A DNA stretch of 64,000 nucleotides from Albula goreensis (Eukaryota; Chordata; Actinopteri; Albuliformes; Albulidae). A program made the position numbers and the translations under genes. The notes below the pieces were generated by a model, which was not told where the DNA came from, did no database searches, and saw only the letters and a program-made list of their open reading frames with translations. The stretch spans positions 51,244,180-51,308,179 of the forward strand of contig CM040741.1 of assembly GCA_022829145.1 (NCBI GenBank). The letters are read 5' to 3'. This document shows positions 1-10,100 of this stretch, one piece after another; the first letter of the stretch is position 1, and the number at the start of each line of letters is the position of its first letter.

Positions 1-593
1 TCTCAGCAGACATATTGCTTCAACAAATCGTCCCAGTGTCTCATTGAAATACAAAACAGATCACCATTTATTAGTCATTTTCTGGCAGAGGGTCCAGGGC
101 TGTGCATGCGCATGTGTAGGCATGAGGTAGGGGGTTGCAGTACACAGTTGGCTAGGCCATACAGGGTCATGAGCAGGACTCTGCCCCCAGACAATTGTAC
201 CATCTCCTCCTTCCTCCTCTTCAGCTGAATTGAATCCCAGTCAACAATGATTTCCACCAGACACAGCCATGGCAAAGTAGGAGCTCATGCACAGGCCAGA
301 CAGATAGATTTCACAGGCAGAGAACACAGCTGAGTTGCAATTGAGCCACAACTGTGACCTTTGCACGTGAACATATTCTCACCTGAATTACAGCAACGTC
401 ACATATCCTTGAGGTTGTCAAGGGGCCACTCAAAACATTAATCTACACATGACTCCTAACACTACCATGATTTTGCAAGGGAATCAAAAGCATGTTCAGA
501 CTTGTGGGTCACCCACAAAAAAGGGAACATATAGTTAACTTCCTGGGGACAACAGATGTGAAAAACAGTAGCACGCAAGCCACTTGTTCTTAC
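1..593 (-). other. Start of abl1 intron 1
   Basis: This is sequence downstream of the exon 1b donor on the minus strand. I see no further exon, promoter-like cluster or recognisable repeat in it. In other vertebrates this intron is very long, so the next abl1 exon is expected well outside the window. Confidence 0.8.
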
Positions 594-726
594 CGTGAAC
601 TGTGAAGACATTGCAGTGTTGTGCTCCATGACGCGTGTGCTCCCTCTTGCTCCCCTTTATGAAGTGCAGAGCCGGCAGACTTGGCCGCCTCTGGTCCCCA
701 ACGAACTTCCCCGGCTGCTGCCCCAT
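594..726 (-). CDS. abl1: abl1, first coding exon of isoform 1b (partial gene)
   Basis: This exon encodes the N-terminal cap of the Abl non-receptor tyrosine kinase, isoform 1b. Translation from the ATG at 726 gives 44 codons starting MGQQPGK, followed by [15 protein letters not shown] and HCNVF, which closely match the known 1b-specific exon. Gly2 after the initiator Met is the N-myristoylation site; in the family the myristate docks in the kinase C-lobe and holds the kinase inactive. The exon ends with one nucleotide of a split codon before a strong donor (GTAAGA, 593-588), as in mammals (phase 1). The bases just before the ATG (CTTT-ATG-GGG) also resemble the mammalian gene. The SH3, SH2, kinase and actin-binding exons, and the alternative exon 1a, lie beyond the left edge. 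Identification is firm; only the 5' UTR extent is uncertain. Confidence 0.94.
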
Positions 727-1030
727 AAAGGCGGGATGCCGGGCCGCAGCCGGGAGGCGTACTGGATGTCTCTCAGGGTTTGTGGGTCAGGGCAGCCAGT
801 GGGGGCAGGGACACCAGTGATGACAGGGCTGCTGTCCACGATGTCCCAAGCAAGATCCTCAAACTGGTGTGGCTGTTATCCGCAAGTCCGTCAGTGTGGA
901 CAAGAGGTCCAAGGTTCCTGTTGTTTCCCACCCCCTCCCCTTCAACTTTCATTGACTGCTCTGGTGTGGGCCCTGGTGCGGTCTGGTCTCCGGCAGTTGG
1001 GTGCTGCTGGAGCCAGAGGGATCCGACACA
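727..1030 (-). other. GC-rich 5' UTR candidate of abl1 exon 1b
   Basis: The stretch immediately upstream of the abl1 ATG stays GC-rich for about 300 bases and then falls to AT-rich sequence. It contains long open frames on both strands that match no protein I know, as expected of GC-rich leader sequence. I infer that it is 5' UTR continuous with exon 1b. Whether transcription starts here or near 3.1 kb cannot be decided from sequence. Confidence 0.5.
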
Positions 1031-2099
1031 CTCTGGCAATATGGGGAATCCAGCCCAGTGTCATGCATGTACTTCCCAAGGCACAAATCAAATATTTTTG
1101 GCACTATGCAAAATACATTTAGTGTTTATTGCTACATTCAATTGTAAAGCTGCAGTGCGTAATCTTAACAGTTTACAGTGTTTTGTTCTTCAGTCCAAAA
1201 TATGAGTGTTTTTATATCATGGGCATGAGATGTAGTAAGATGTTAAAGCTAAATGGTTTAAAAGTACTTTTTCATTTATTTTGTCTGGTTACTGGGGTAG
1301 TGTGAAAATCCATAGGAGAATATTAATAGCTAGGTTTTAGTATAATGCACAAGGAGTCCTAAGGCAAAGTAAAAACACTTGTATATTCAGTTAACACTTG
1401 AAACTCACAGAAGGTCTGAAATGCTCAAAAAGCCATTGAATTGAATTGCTGATAGGTAGCGTATTGAGGCAATTTCAAACCAGTGTTATTTCTAAAATGA
1501 CAGGAAACGTTAGATATAAACGTTTCTCTGAAAGTTATTTTTTTTCCACCTTAATTATGGCTAGTTAGCGTAAGATACTACCTTCCTTTCATTTAAGCAC
1601 TGGCTTCGGTGGCAGGCCCGAAGCCTCCCCAAATGACATTTACTATGAAAAGGCACAACAGTTGTCATTAATAAACACATATCTTACAAAAATACCTGGT
1701 TAGGTTACAAAGCAATACGGTGCATAAGTGTGTTTAACGTATCATAAAGTGAAAAATAAAAACTTTAGGAATAGTTTTTTCTGGCTGTCGGTCATAAAAA
1801 ATGGCCCATATCCGTTCACATTATACGGACTAAAACGTAATGACTCTTACATACTGTAGCATAAAAACGTTAGTGGTCAATAACGACAGTCCATCGCTTG
1901 ACTATAAGCTTAATTCAAGACAAAATAAGACAAATCAGTGTATGGCATTGGGTAGATGTGGGTTCGATTCAACGTCACAGTTCCAATACAAACTTAAACG
2001 AGCACCAACGTCCCGTGGAGAGCCTAACAAATCAGCAATACAAGTTATCGCTTGATTAGCAAGAAAGCTACCTCTCCTTTTCGCAAACTATCTAAATAA

Positions 2100-2750
2100 T
2101 TTGACCACTTTCACCCAAGTTGACTTGCTAACTAGCTAGTTGTAAACTAGCGTCAAACATTCTTATTGTTAGCTAGCTAAAGTTCGCTAGAATATACGTT
2201 ATCTTCCCAACACTGGATGTGCAACTTGTGACCAAAGCTTATCCTGGTAAATGTCAGTAGTTACAGGGAGTTTGCTACCAAGCTAGCTACAACTCGGTGG
2301 AATAATGCGTCAATTATCTCTGACATAGGTTAACTAGCTAATATTTGTTTTAGCTAGCTAACTTTGATTGCTAGATCGATAGAAAATGTCTTGTGCTGCT
2401 AGTGATATGATACAGTGTTAGCGATAACTTTTTATTGGTTCACTGCACTGTTTTGAAATTATGTTCAATTTTGGCAAACTTTATTCCATATCATTGAGCC
2501 ATGATAGTAGTGCTTGTTAGCTACAGTCAGCCAGCCAGCCTGGCTAACGCTACACTCTTGTTTACTGGTGCTGTGCTAACGATAGCAAGCTAAACTATGC
2601 GGCGTTAGATTCTAGCTAGGTAACATACGTGCTAGTAGAAGTCAACAAGCCAGCAACCTATGATACCGTTAGCTAACACAACCCTGATTGCAGCAAGCTA
2701 GTGTTAGCTGTCTAGCAGTGTCTCCAGCTCAGAAACTAAGCTAAATATAA
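2100..2750. repeat. TAGC/GCTA-rich low-complexity tract
   Basis: Tetramers of the GCTA/TAGC type (GCTAGC, TAGCTAAC, GTTAGCTA) recur dozens of times without a fixed period. The tract lies just downstream (transcript sense) of the candidate promoter at 3.1 kb. Similar sequence recurs near 38.92-38.98 kb and 45.6-46.2 kb, the latter beside the fubp3 first exon. Confidence 0.6.
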
Positions 2751-3044
2751 CTTGCTTTAGCTTTGACAAACCCAAGAAAGCTTGGAATCAGATACAACCC
2801 CACCCCCACCGATTTTCTTTCTCCAACTTCCGTGTCCAGTGTTTCCGTCCTCTGGAGTTCTTCTCCCGGGCTCAAATGTACCCGGACCCCGGGCACCCTT
2901 TGCAAAAACCAGCAAACACACGGACCGTCTTTCCCGGCTCTGCCAGTATGCTGACAATCAGTTTTCGCCACTCCTATCCAACGCGGGCGATTCGCAAGCC
3001 CTAAGTCAATACCGTTTGCGTTTCTCCATGTATTTTTTGCACTC

Positions 3045-3205
3045 TCATTAAAAATAAGAGCATTTAAACTTCGGTCAGGCTCCCATTGCCGCCGCCATAT
3101 TTCCGTACGCAAGGTGGTTTACAAATATATGGGGGTGATACGTTTGACGTCAGAGCGTGCGTGAATGCGCAACAGAGCTAGTAGAAAAGTACTGCGCATG
3201 AGTTT
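3045..3205 (-). promoter_or_regulatory. CpG-type promoter candidate with YY1, CRE and NRF1-like sites
   Basis: An island of CpGs in AT-rich surroundings carries a YY1-type element (AATATGGCGGC, minus strand, 3091-3101), a full palindromic CRE (TGACGTCA, 3145-3152) and an NRF1-like core (TGCGCATG, 3193-3200). In housekeeping promoters YY1 sites of this form lie just downstream of the start and point in the direction of transcription. That would direct transcription leftward, toward abl1. It may be an upstream start for abl1 1b, with a non-coding exon or a roughly 2.3 kb leader, or the start of an unrecognised transcript. The motifs are seen; the function is inferred. Confidence 0.5.
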
Positions 3206-5408
3206 TCACCGATGTACATAACTAACTGTCTTTGATTGCTGAAATCATCTTTCTCCTCAACGCGATTTCTTTGTTCAAGTTTTTAAGTTATAGGGAAAAG
3301 ATTCCAGCAAAGTCTTGATAGCGTATGGACAAACAGACGCTGAACTGATACAATCCATGTCCAATAATAAGAAATTAATAGACACCTAGGCTATTAATAG
3401 CAATTTTTGAACACTTATCTCTCAATCACGGATATACATAAAGCCATGAAAGATTAATCAATAAATGGTGCACATGGTTTTACAAAATGTAAATAAATAA
3501 ACTAAATATGCAATTGTACTCCTGGTATCACAAATCTGAAAAAACTAATGCTGCTCATCAAAATCACTAGATTTACAATTGTTATACAAATTGAGATATA
3601 TTAAATCTATAGTGCCTAAATTAACATGCATACGCATTGTTGAGTGTTTTACACATTTTTCTCTAACAATTTACTTCTGAAACAAGAAACATGCAGTTTT
3701 GGATCATGTTTTGGGGTCTGTATGACGGTCAGGCTAGGTTCTATACATACAAATGGTATATTAAATGGACTTCCTTTGTTCTAAATTTTAATATGTGACT
3801 CGACATCTAGCCAAGATCTGTTCTACCTTAATGGGACTTTTAAACATATGCCCAGGTATTAATTACCATATAGGATAAGTGGTATTTCCATGAAAAATAT
3901 TCCACATGAAAGACCCTCTCTTTATTTTAAGTTTGCTATCGAAGTTTCATTATAAACATAGTAATAGCTGTATAACAATGAATCAAGCAAATCTGAGTGG
4001 GTTGGCAGGAATAACCCATATATCTACCATTTAATGTGTATTTTGTGTATATAAATGCATAAAAACATTTATTTGTCCATCTTACTACAATTACCATAAG
4101 GGTTTTGGGGTGTAGAAGTTTCAAGGGTATCAATACGCAATTCATATCAAGGTTGTTCCGTTCAGAGGAGCCACACATCTATACAGGGTGAGACAGATCT
4201 CCTGTGGCCTATACTACCTCTGTTAAGCCTTTTTCTTGGTTTGGATTAAATGCTATGATCACTCATTCCTTTCGTACAGCAGAGGGTGGAACAAGAATGG
4301 GCTCACAGGAAGTCAGGGTTATGGAGGATTTTGTGTTCGAGTCTGGATACAAAAGAATAAGAATCAAGGGTAGAGTTCACTTATGTTGTTCTACCTGTCT
4401 TTTTCCTCCCCATTTCAGCTCAAATGTGCAACAGCCACTCACAATTGTAGGTTCTTTCTTTCACTGCAGCATTCTGTAATAATTCATGAGAGTCACAAAT
4501 CAGCATGCTGGTTTACTGAAATATGCACTGGTTTGCCAACTGCCAATAAATACAAAAGAAGAAGAATAAGAAATGTGCACTGCTAGGCAATCACTTCTGA
4601 GTCATTCAGCATTCAGACTGATACAACTACCCTTGCACCCCAACTTCCCAGCTATCATGACTGACTCATAATCAGTGGACACAGATTATGGACAGGGTGT
4701 ACCAAAGTTCTTCCATCATACAACCCTGACCTTTGCTCCAAGTTATTCATTCCTGACAACTAATTCCCCAAACAGGATATTAACAGCATGCACAAGCATA
4801 GCACCCCTACTGTTGTACTTGCATAACCAACCAATGACACAACATCTTTAACAACACCAAAAAGATCAGCTGCATTTAGTAAAATCTCACATGATTGATT
4901 TGCAGTTAACCCCATATGTAATGATTGAGGAACTATTTGACCTATGACCATATAAACATTGACCATGCTGTACCTGCCAGGTCTTCAGATGTATCATGAA
5001 ACAGTACACCATTCTCACCTTGTCAGTATATCTTCTTCAATATAGTGTCCCATGTAATTTGCAGTTCTGTGGGAAATATTTTTGTGAGATAATGTTACCA
5101 CGTGACAATGAATTAAATCTAACGCAACACCCTTGGGCGGCCACATGCGCGTGTTAACTTGCGGACCTTTCCCTCTGAGGTAAGCAGAATGACAGTAAAA
5201 CATCGACATCAGACGGATAAGTCAGGAACAACCACAGCAACTACACTGGCGATTAACAGTGACGCCTGGTGGATATAACTGCATCAACCAGGGTGATGTG
5301 AAAAATTTTCCTGCTTGAGGTCACACTTACTGGAAGAGGACGCGTGAACAGCTATGGAGGATTGGAAGCGCAGCTGAACGGCATCTGACATGATAGCGAC
5401 TTTATTAC

Positions 5409-5421
5409 GTTGCTAAGCAAC
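5409..5421. promoter_or_regulatory. RFX X-box-like palindrome
   Basis: GTTGCTAAGCAAC is two RFX half-sites (GTTGCT and AGCAAC) around one base, close to the X-box consensus. It sits in a CpG-enriched patch containing a good plus-strand splice donor (CTGAG/GTAAGC at 5179/5180). No downstream exon was recognised, so the target is unknown. Confidence 0.4.
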
Positions 5422-6603
5422 TAGTTTGGATCTATGTTTGTTTGTGGATTAAACACCTGAGTGTGGAGTTTAATAATAACAATAAAACAATTTAAGTACA
5501 TATTAAAGATTGTTTTTGTCAGAGATTATAGTTTAATGTAAAACTGTTGTACAAAGGCAATTACATACTTAAGGGTGTTCTATAGCCTACTGTGATTATT
5601 GTCACGGCCGTACCGCGCCTTAGGCTTGTGCCTTTAATCGCATCACAGTAGTTCCAATGTGTACATGTTATTTTCTGATGAAGTCAGTTTACACTGAATT
5701 ACAAAGTGTATTGTTCAAGAACAGTGTAGATGCACAAAACAACTAAATGTGCACTTGTTAGAATAATTTCGCAACACGAACATGACAACTTATTTCTGTA
5801 CTTATTTTATTTAGAATACATTTAAATGTACGTTATTTACACATGTAAACATATACGATTAATGATATATAACATCTTGTCAATATTGTTTTACACATAT
5901 GTACATATGTAAAGCTAATTTCAGTAGAGAAAGAACACAGTTCAATCACACTGTTTCATGTTTTACATTTTTTAAAATGATCTTTTTCTTTCCTGTAAAT
6001 TGACAGTCTTGTAATGACAGCAGAAAAACTCTGGGGGCACTCTATTCAAAGTAAACAGGAGAACGCCCATAAAACAAAAATGTCCAAATGAGACGTCACA
6101 TTCGGCTGGCAAAAAAAAAATATTTTAAAAATCTTACAAAAATTTGTTCAACAGATTAACCTGCCTATTCCCTTTGAGTTAAAACAAAAAACTGAGAATA
6201 CACATGCATATGAAGCAATCAGCATGTTTCTGATCTAAGGATAATAATACGTTTGAAATGTAGGATTCCTCCACACTACAAGAAGTATTCTAAACATGAA
6301 AACCATTTACAACATAGTATCAAAGTAGCTTCCACATTGAGAAAGACTGGGAATTCGGAATATAATTTCTCATGACATTTTTAAAACTCTGTAATAGTTA
6401 CAAAATGTGTAGTTCTATCTAACAATCTATGAAGAACAGTCTAATTCTGCCTCCATTCTGATTCTTTATGCCTGAGTTCTGGTCCAGACTGGTGTCTGAT
6501 CCATAATGCCCCTTTTCATCAGTTCTTTAGACCTGTCACAGCTAGATGACTAAACAACCATTGGTAGGTCTCAGTGAGATGTATGCAGTGGTAAAGTGCA
6601 GTG

Positions 6604-6604
<1 letters not shown>

Positions 6605-6675
<71 letters not shown>
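6605..6675. repeat. (TG)n microsatellite
   Basis: About 35 uninterrupted TG dinucleotides, ended by a TTGTGT imperfection. It lies about 0.4 kb beyond the inferred prdm12 polyadenylation site. Confidence 0.98.
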
Positions 6676-6676
<1 letters not shown>

Positions 6677-7039
6677 GTGTAAGAGAGAGGGAGAGAGACA
6701 GAAATAAAGAATATGTGAGCAGGATCAAAAAGGTAATTGTTATTGGTATGAATGCAGAATGTAAAAGCATGCTCTGGTGATATCAGAATTGCTTTGTTGC
6801 AGGGGCTTACTCATTTTAATGTTTCAGACCTGGTAAGAGGTTGGCTATGTTACCAGCTTTATGCAAGTTTATAAAATGAAGTTTAGATTGTGACTGAAAT
6901 CTCTAAATAAACAGAATCTGCTGTAGTGTTCAGAACCCACATCCTTAATCTCTGTTGAGGTAGCCAACCAAGTAAAACAGTCTATATTAAATATGTATGT
7001 AGATTAGTAGTCTTTAATATATATGCCAAAAATAAAAAT

Positions 7040-7045
7040 TTTATT
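7040..7045 (-). terminator. Candidate prdm12 polyadenylation signal
   Basis: An AATAAA on the minus strand lies about 135 bases after the prdm12 stop. It is the first canonical hexamer downstream, so it would give a short 3' UTR. More distal signals cannot be excluded. Confidence 0.4.
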
Positions 7046-7179
7046 ACTGCAGTTTAAAGTCTCCCATTCAGAAACATACCATAAGTTCTGATACTCCAGA
7101 AGTTGCAAAACAACCCTGTGTATGCGAGGATGTGTGTGCGAGTGAGTGGGTGTGTTTGAGTGTGTACAGTCCTCTGCCC

Positions 7180-10100
7180 TCACAGCACCACAGTGGTCAG
7201 GTGTCGCACCAGCGTGGTTGGATGTGTTATGACAGCAGTCTGTGGTGGGGGCGGTGTGAGGGCCAGTCCACTGGTCCTCACCATTGCCACCACTGGCTGA
7301 TGCCTGGCACTCTTCTGGTGTGCCCGCAGCCCAGCCAGCTGGGAGTAAGCACTCTGGCACATGTGGCACTTATAGGGGCGCTCGCCGGTGTGCAGCCGGA
7401 TGTGGTTGCGCAGTGTGGAGGATTGGCTAAAGCGGCGGTCGCAGTAGCGGCAGACGAATGGCTTGTCCAAGGTGTGGATGCGCATGTGTGAGCGCAGGTT
7501 GCTACGGGAGTTGAAGCCGCGGTGGCAGATGACGCAGCGCATTCGACTGGTGGTCGAGGAAGAGGAGGAGGCAGACGGAGATGAGGAAGAAGAGGAGGAT
7601 GGGGGGCTGTCGCTGGAGTGGGAGTCATCTGTGGAAGGAGGGGAAGAGAAGAAATGAGAATCGTTTTATTTAGTATTGTGAGTGGAATCTTAGAATCTAC
7701 ACCACAGAAGGACGTTGAATGATATAAGGTCTGAATTTCATGTGTATCAGATTTCAGTTTGTGGCTGCTATTTATGTCATCTCCGAAGCCTTACAAAGAT
7801 AACTTATAATATAAAGTCAATGTGAAAATTATGTAAATGGAAAACATTTATACATTGACCATGTAAGGATAATTTACATTATGGATTAAATTTCATTTTT
7901 TTATTCATTCAGAGTTCTAAAATATACACTTAACATCTTGATTGCTATTGTGATTCTTCTGTGATGGTTAAATGGAGCACTAAATTCCCTTAATTCAGTT
8001 ATTGATATTGCTAACATCGGTATCTGTGAACAGTAGAAAAAAAACAATCAACCCTCTAACCAGAATTAAGCTCTCATTATTGTCTATAGAGCTCTTTGAG
8101 CTAGCTGAGATAGAGTGTGTTAAAAAAAAGAATCTGCCATTAGCTATATATTAGCTATAACAATCTACACTCATTAGCTCCAGTGGCAAGATGGAGGGCT
8201 TATATCAGATAAGGATTATCTCCAGGTAAGGTAACAAGTGAGGGCAAAGCACTAATAAAACCCATTGTCTCTTTTAATGGCACTGATAGAAATCAGAATC
8301 TGGTCAGACAGCTCAACCCCTCTGCCTCCAGCAATCTAAAGCTTCTCACCATTTCTGGTCTTTTTTAGCTGTTCCTCCTCTGCTCCAGGAACTCCCGGGA
8401 TCCCTAGGAAAGTGTTGTGGGAGTTCCTGTACCACACTAGCAGCTCTTGGTCTGGGGGAATAGTCTGTGGAGGGAAATTAAAAATTAGTTTTAAGAACGG
8501 TCATTCGCTTCCAATCCTCCCTGTAATCAATCAGAGCTGGTGAATGATTGAAATAGCACTACATTCTATTTCCATAATGATACTGGGGGGGGGTCTCTCA
8601 TGCTCCATGTTTTCCATTGTTCTGACAGCTTTTTTAAAGAGGGAGGGCAGATGAAGTTATTGTATTCATACAATATTTAGTGTTGGATTTACCAATCTGA
8701 CTCGTACAGTATTTGGATCTGTATCTGGTTGATGCATGACATGCATGCTTGGTAAATACTTGGGGTTGGTTTTCCAGTATCAATTTAAGTTACACTTCTA
8801 AGTACAGCTGTGACTGCCTCTGTGTTACATTATAAAGAACTTTATGATATAACATTTGGAACAGTCAAGGTCCTCTTTAAGGTCATCATTACCACTGCTT
8901 ACACACACATTATCGGTTTGCAGCTTATCTCTGCTTGTCTTTTGTGGCCCAATGCAATTTCTCTGATAGGTTAGTCCCTATCCTATGTCTATCCTGTGTC
9001 TATGACTTTATTATTTAAGCTTTTTATGCTGTCTTGGTGGAGGGCTGCAAACAATCCCAGCGCTAATTAGGGAGGTTGAGGAGACAAGAATTGTTATTTT
9101 ACTTTTTATGAATAACTTGTCCATTGGTTAGCCCCAGGGGTTGATAATAGTGACCAAAACAACAAAACCATGGTTAAACACACGTGTTCCAAAATGAAGA
9201 TAAATTGAGTTACTCAAAATAACAAGAATGGAGGGAAATGCTGGACCTCTTGGCAACGGACTAAATGCAAATATTTTTTCGATTAATAGTCCCTCGGAGC
9301 TCAACGGAGGTAAGCTCCCTGCTTACCTCCACTGCCTTGTAGAAAATGTTGCTGCCGATTTGCACAACCTCCAAATTCTGCTCTTGTTCGTTCCGCGCGC
9401 ACTTAATGTAGGTCATCCAGCTGCGGTGGTCTGCCTGACTCGCATCAATGAAGTAGCGCACCGTGCCGTCTTCATTGAACACCTTAGAATGTGAGGAAAA
9501 CACGAGGTCATGTCTCTCTTCCAGGCTGCAAGGATTCGTCTGCAATTCCAGTCGATAATACCGGAGTAGAATGTGTTCGAATTTAAAATGAAGGAAAAAC
9601 GTATGAATTCCCATACTGTATGATTTCATAGGGTCACCTTATATGCCATTTGCAACAATTTTGAAATACTTAAAACAACCTCTTCTACATAGACACACCC
9701 CACACACTTACTTCCCACATGAGGTTGTTATTCTTAAAGATGTCGACATTTTGGGGTGAGATTACTCTGCCAGTGAAAGGGCCCATCTCCGTGCCGGCCT
9801 TTATCCATGTCTTGGAGAAGATCCCGAGTCCCTCTCCAGGGATGGAGCTCTGGGCGATGATCACTTCGCTTGGCAGTACCAGACTCGAGAGCTTCTGAAC
9901 TTCTGTGAGAAAAAAAGGGCGGATGGCGTGAGTACAATCGCGGTTATGCGAAGATGAGCACATGTAGCCAATATTCTTCCCTGCGCTGCGACTGCAAGTA
10001 TCAGTTGAACCACGTTCGAGTTTCGCCTATTATTTCCTGAGAAAACAGTTTTGATCGGCTAAAATTACATTTACGAAGAAAGGTTTAAGCGTAAATTAAT

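Larger units (their letters stand above)
3206..7000. other. Spacer between abl1 and prdm12
   Basis: This is AT-rich non-coding sequence. I looked for exosc2, which lies between PRDM12 and ABL1 in human, and saw no exon resembling it on either strand. Landmarks are a CpG-enriched patch at about 5.10-5.45 kb with an RFX-like X-box, a 10-bp inverted repeat at 5587-5651 and a long GT microsatellite at 6605-6675. Confidence 0.7.

Noticed and set aside
657..839. Minus-strand open frame running across the abl1 start in another frame
   Set aside because: It begins at GTG, not ATG, and ends in a stop inside the exon. The myristoylated 1b frame is the conserved one.
595..1122. 175-codon plus-strand open frame
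   Set aside because: It is antisense to the abl1 exon 1b and its GC-rich leader, so it is a shadow of real coding sequence with no protein similarity recognised.
1955..1985. tRNA B-box-like GGTTCGATTCA
   Set aside because: No A box at the right distance and no cloverleaf could be drawn. Similar weak matches near 41.95 and 44.29 kb are not convincing SINEs either.
2741..3112. 123-codon open frame on the minus strand within the CpG patch
   Set aside because: It matches no family I know, its composition follows local GC content, and an equally open frame exists on the plus strand. It is more likely leader or promoter sequence.
7278..7628. Second minus-strand frame through the prdm12 last exon
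   Set aside because: It is an out-of-frame shadow. Only the frame with three C2H2 fingers is conserved and in phase with exon 4.
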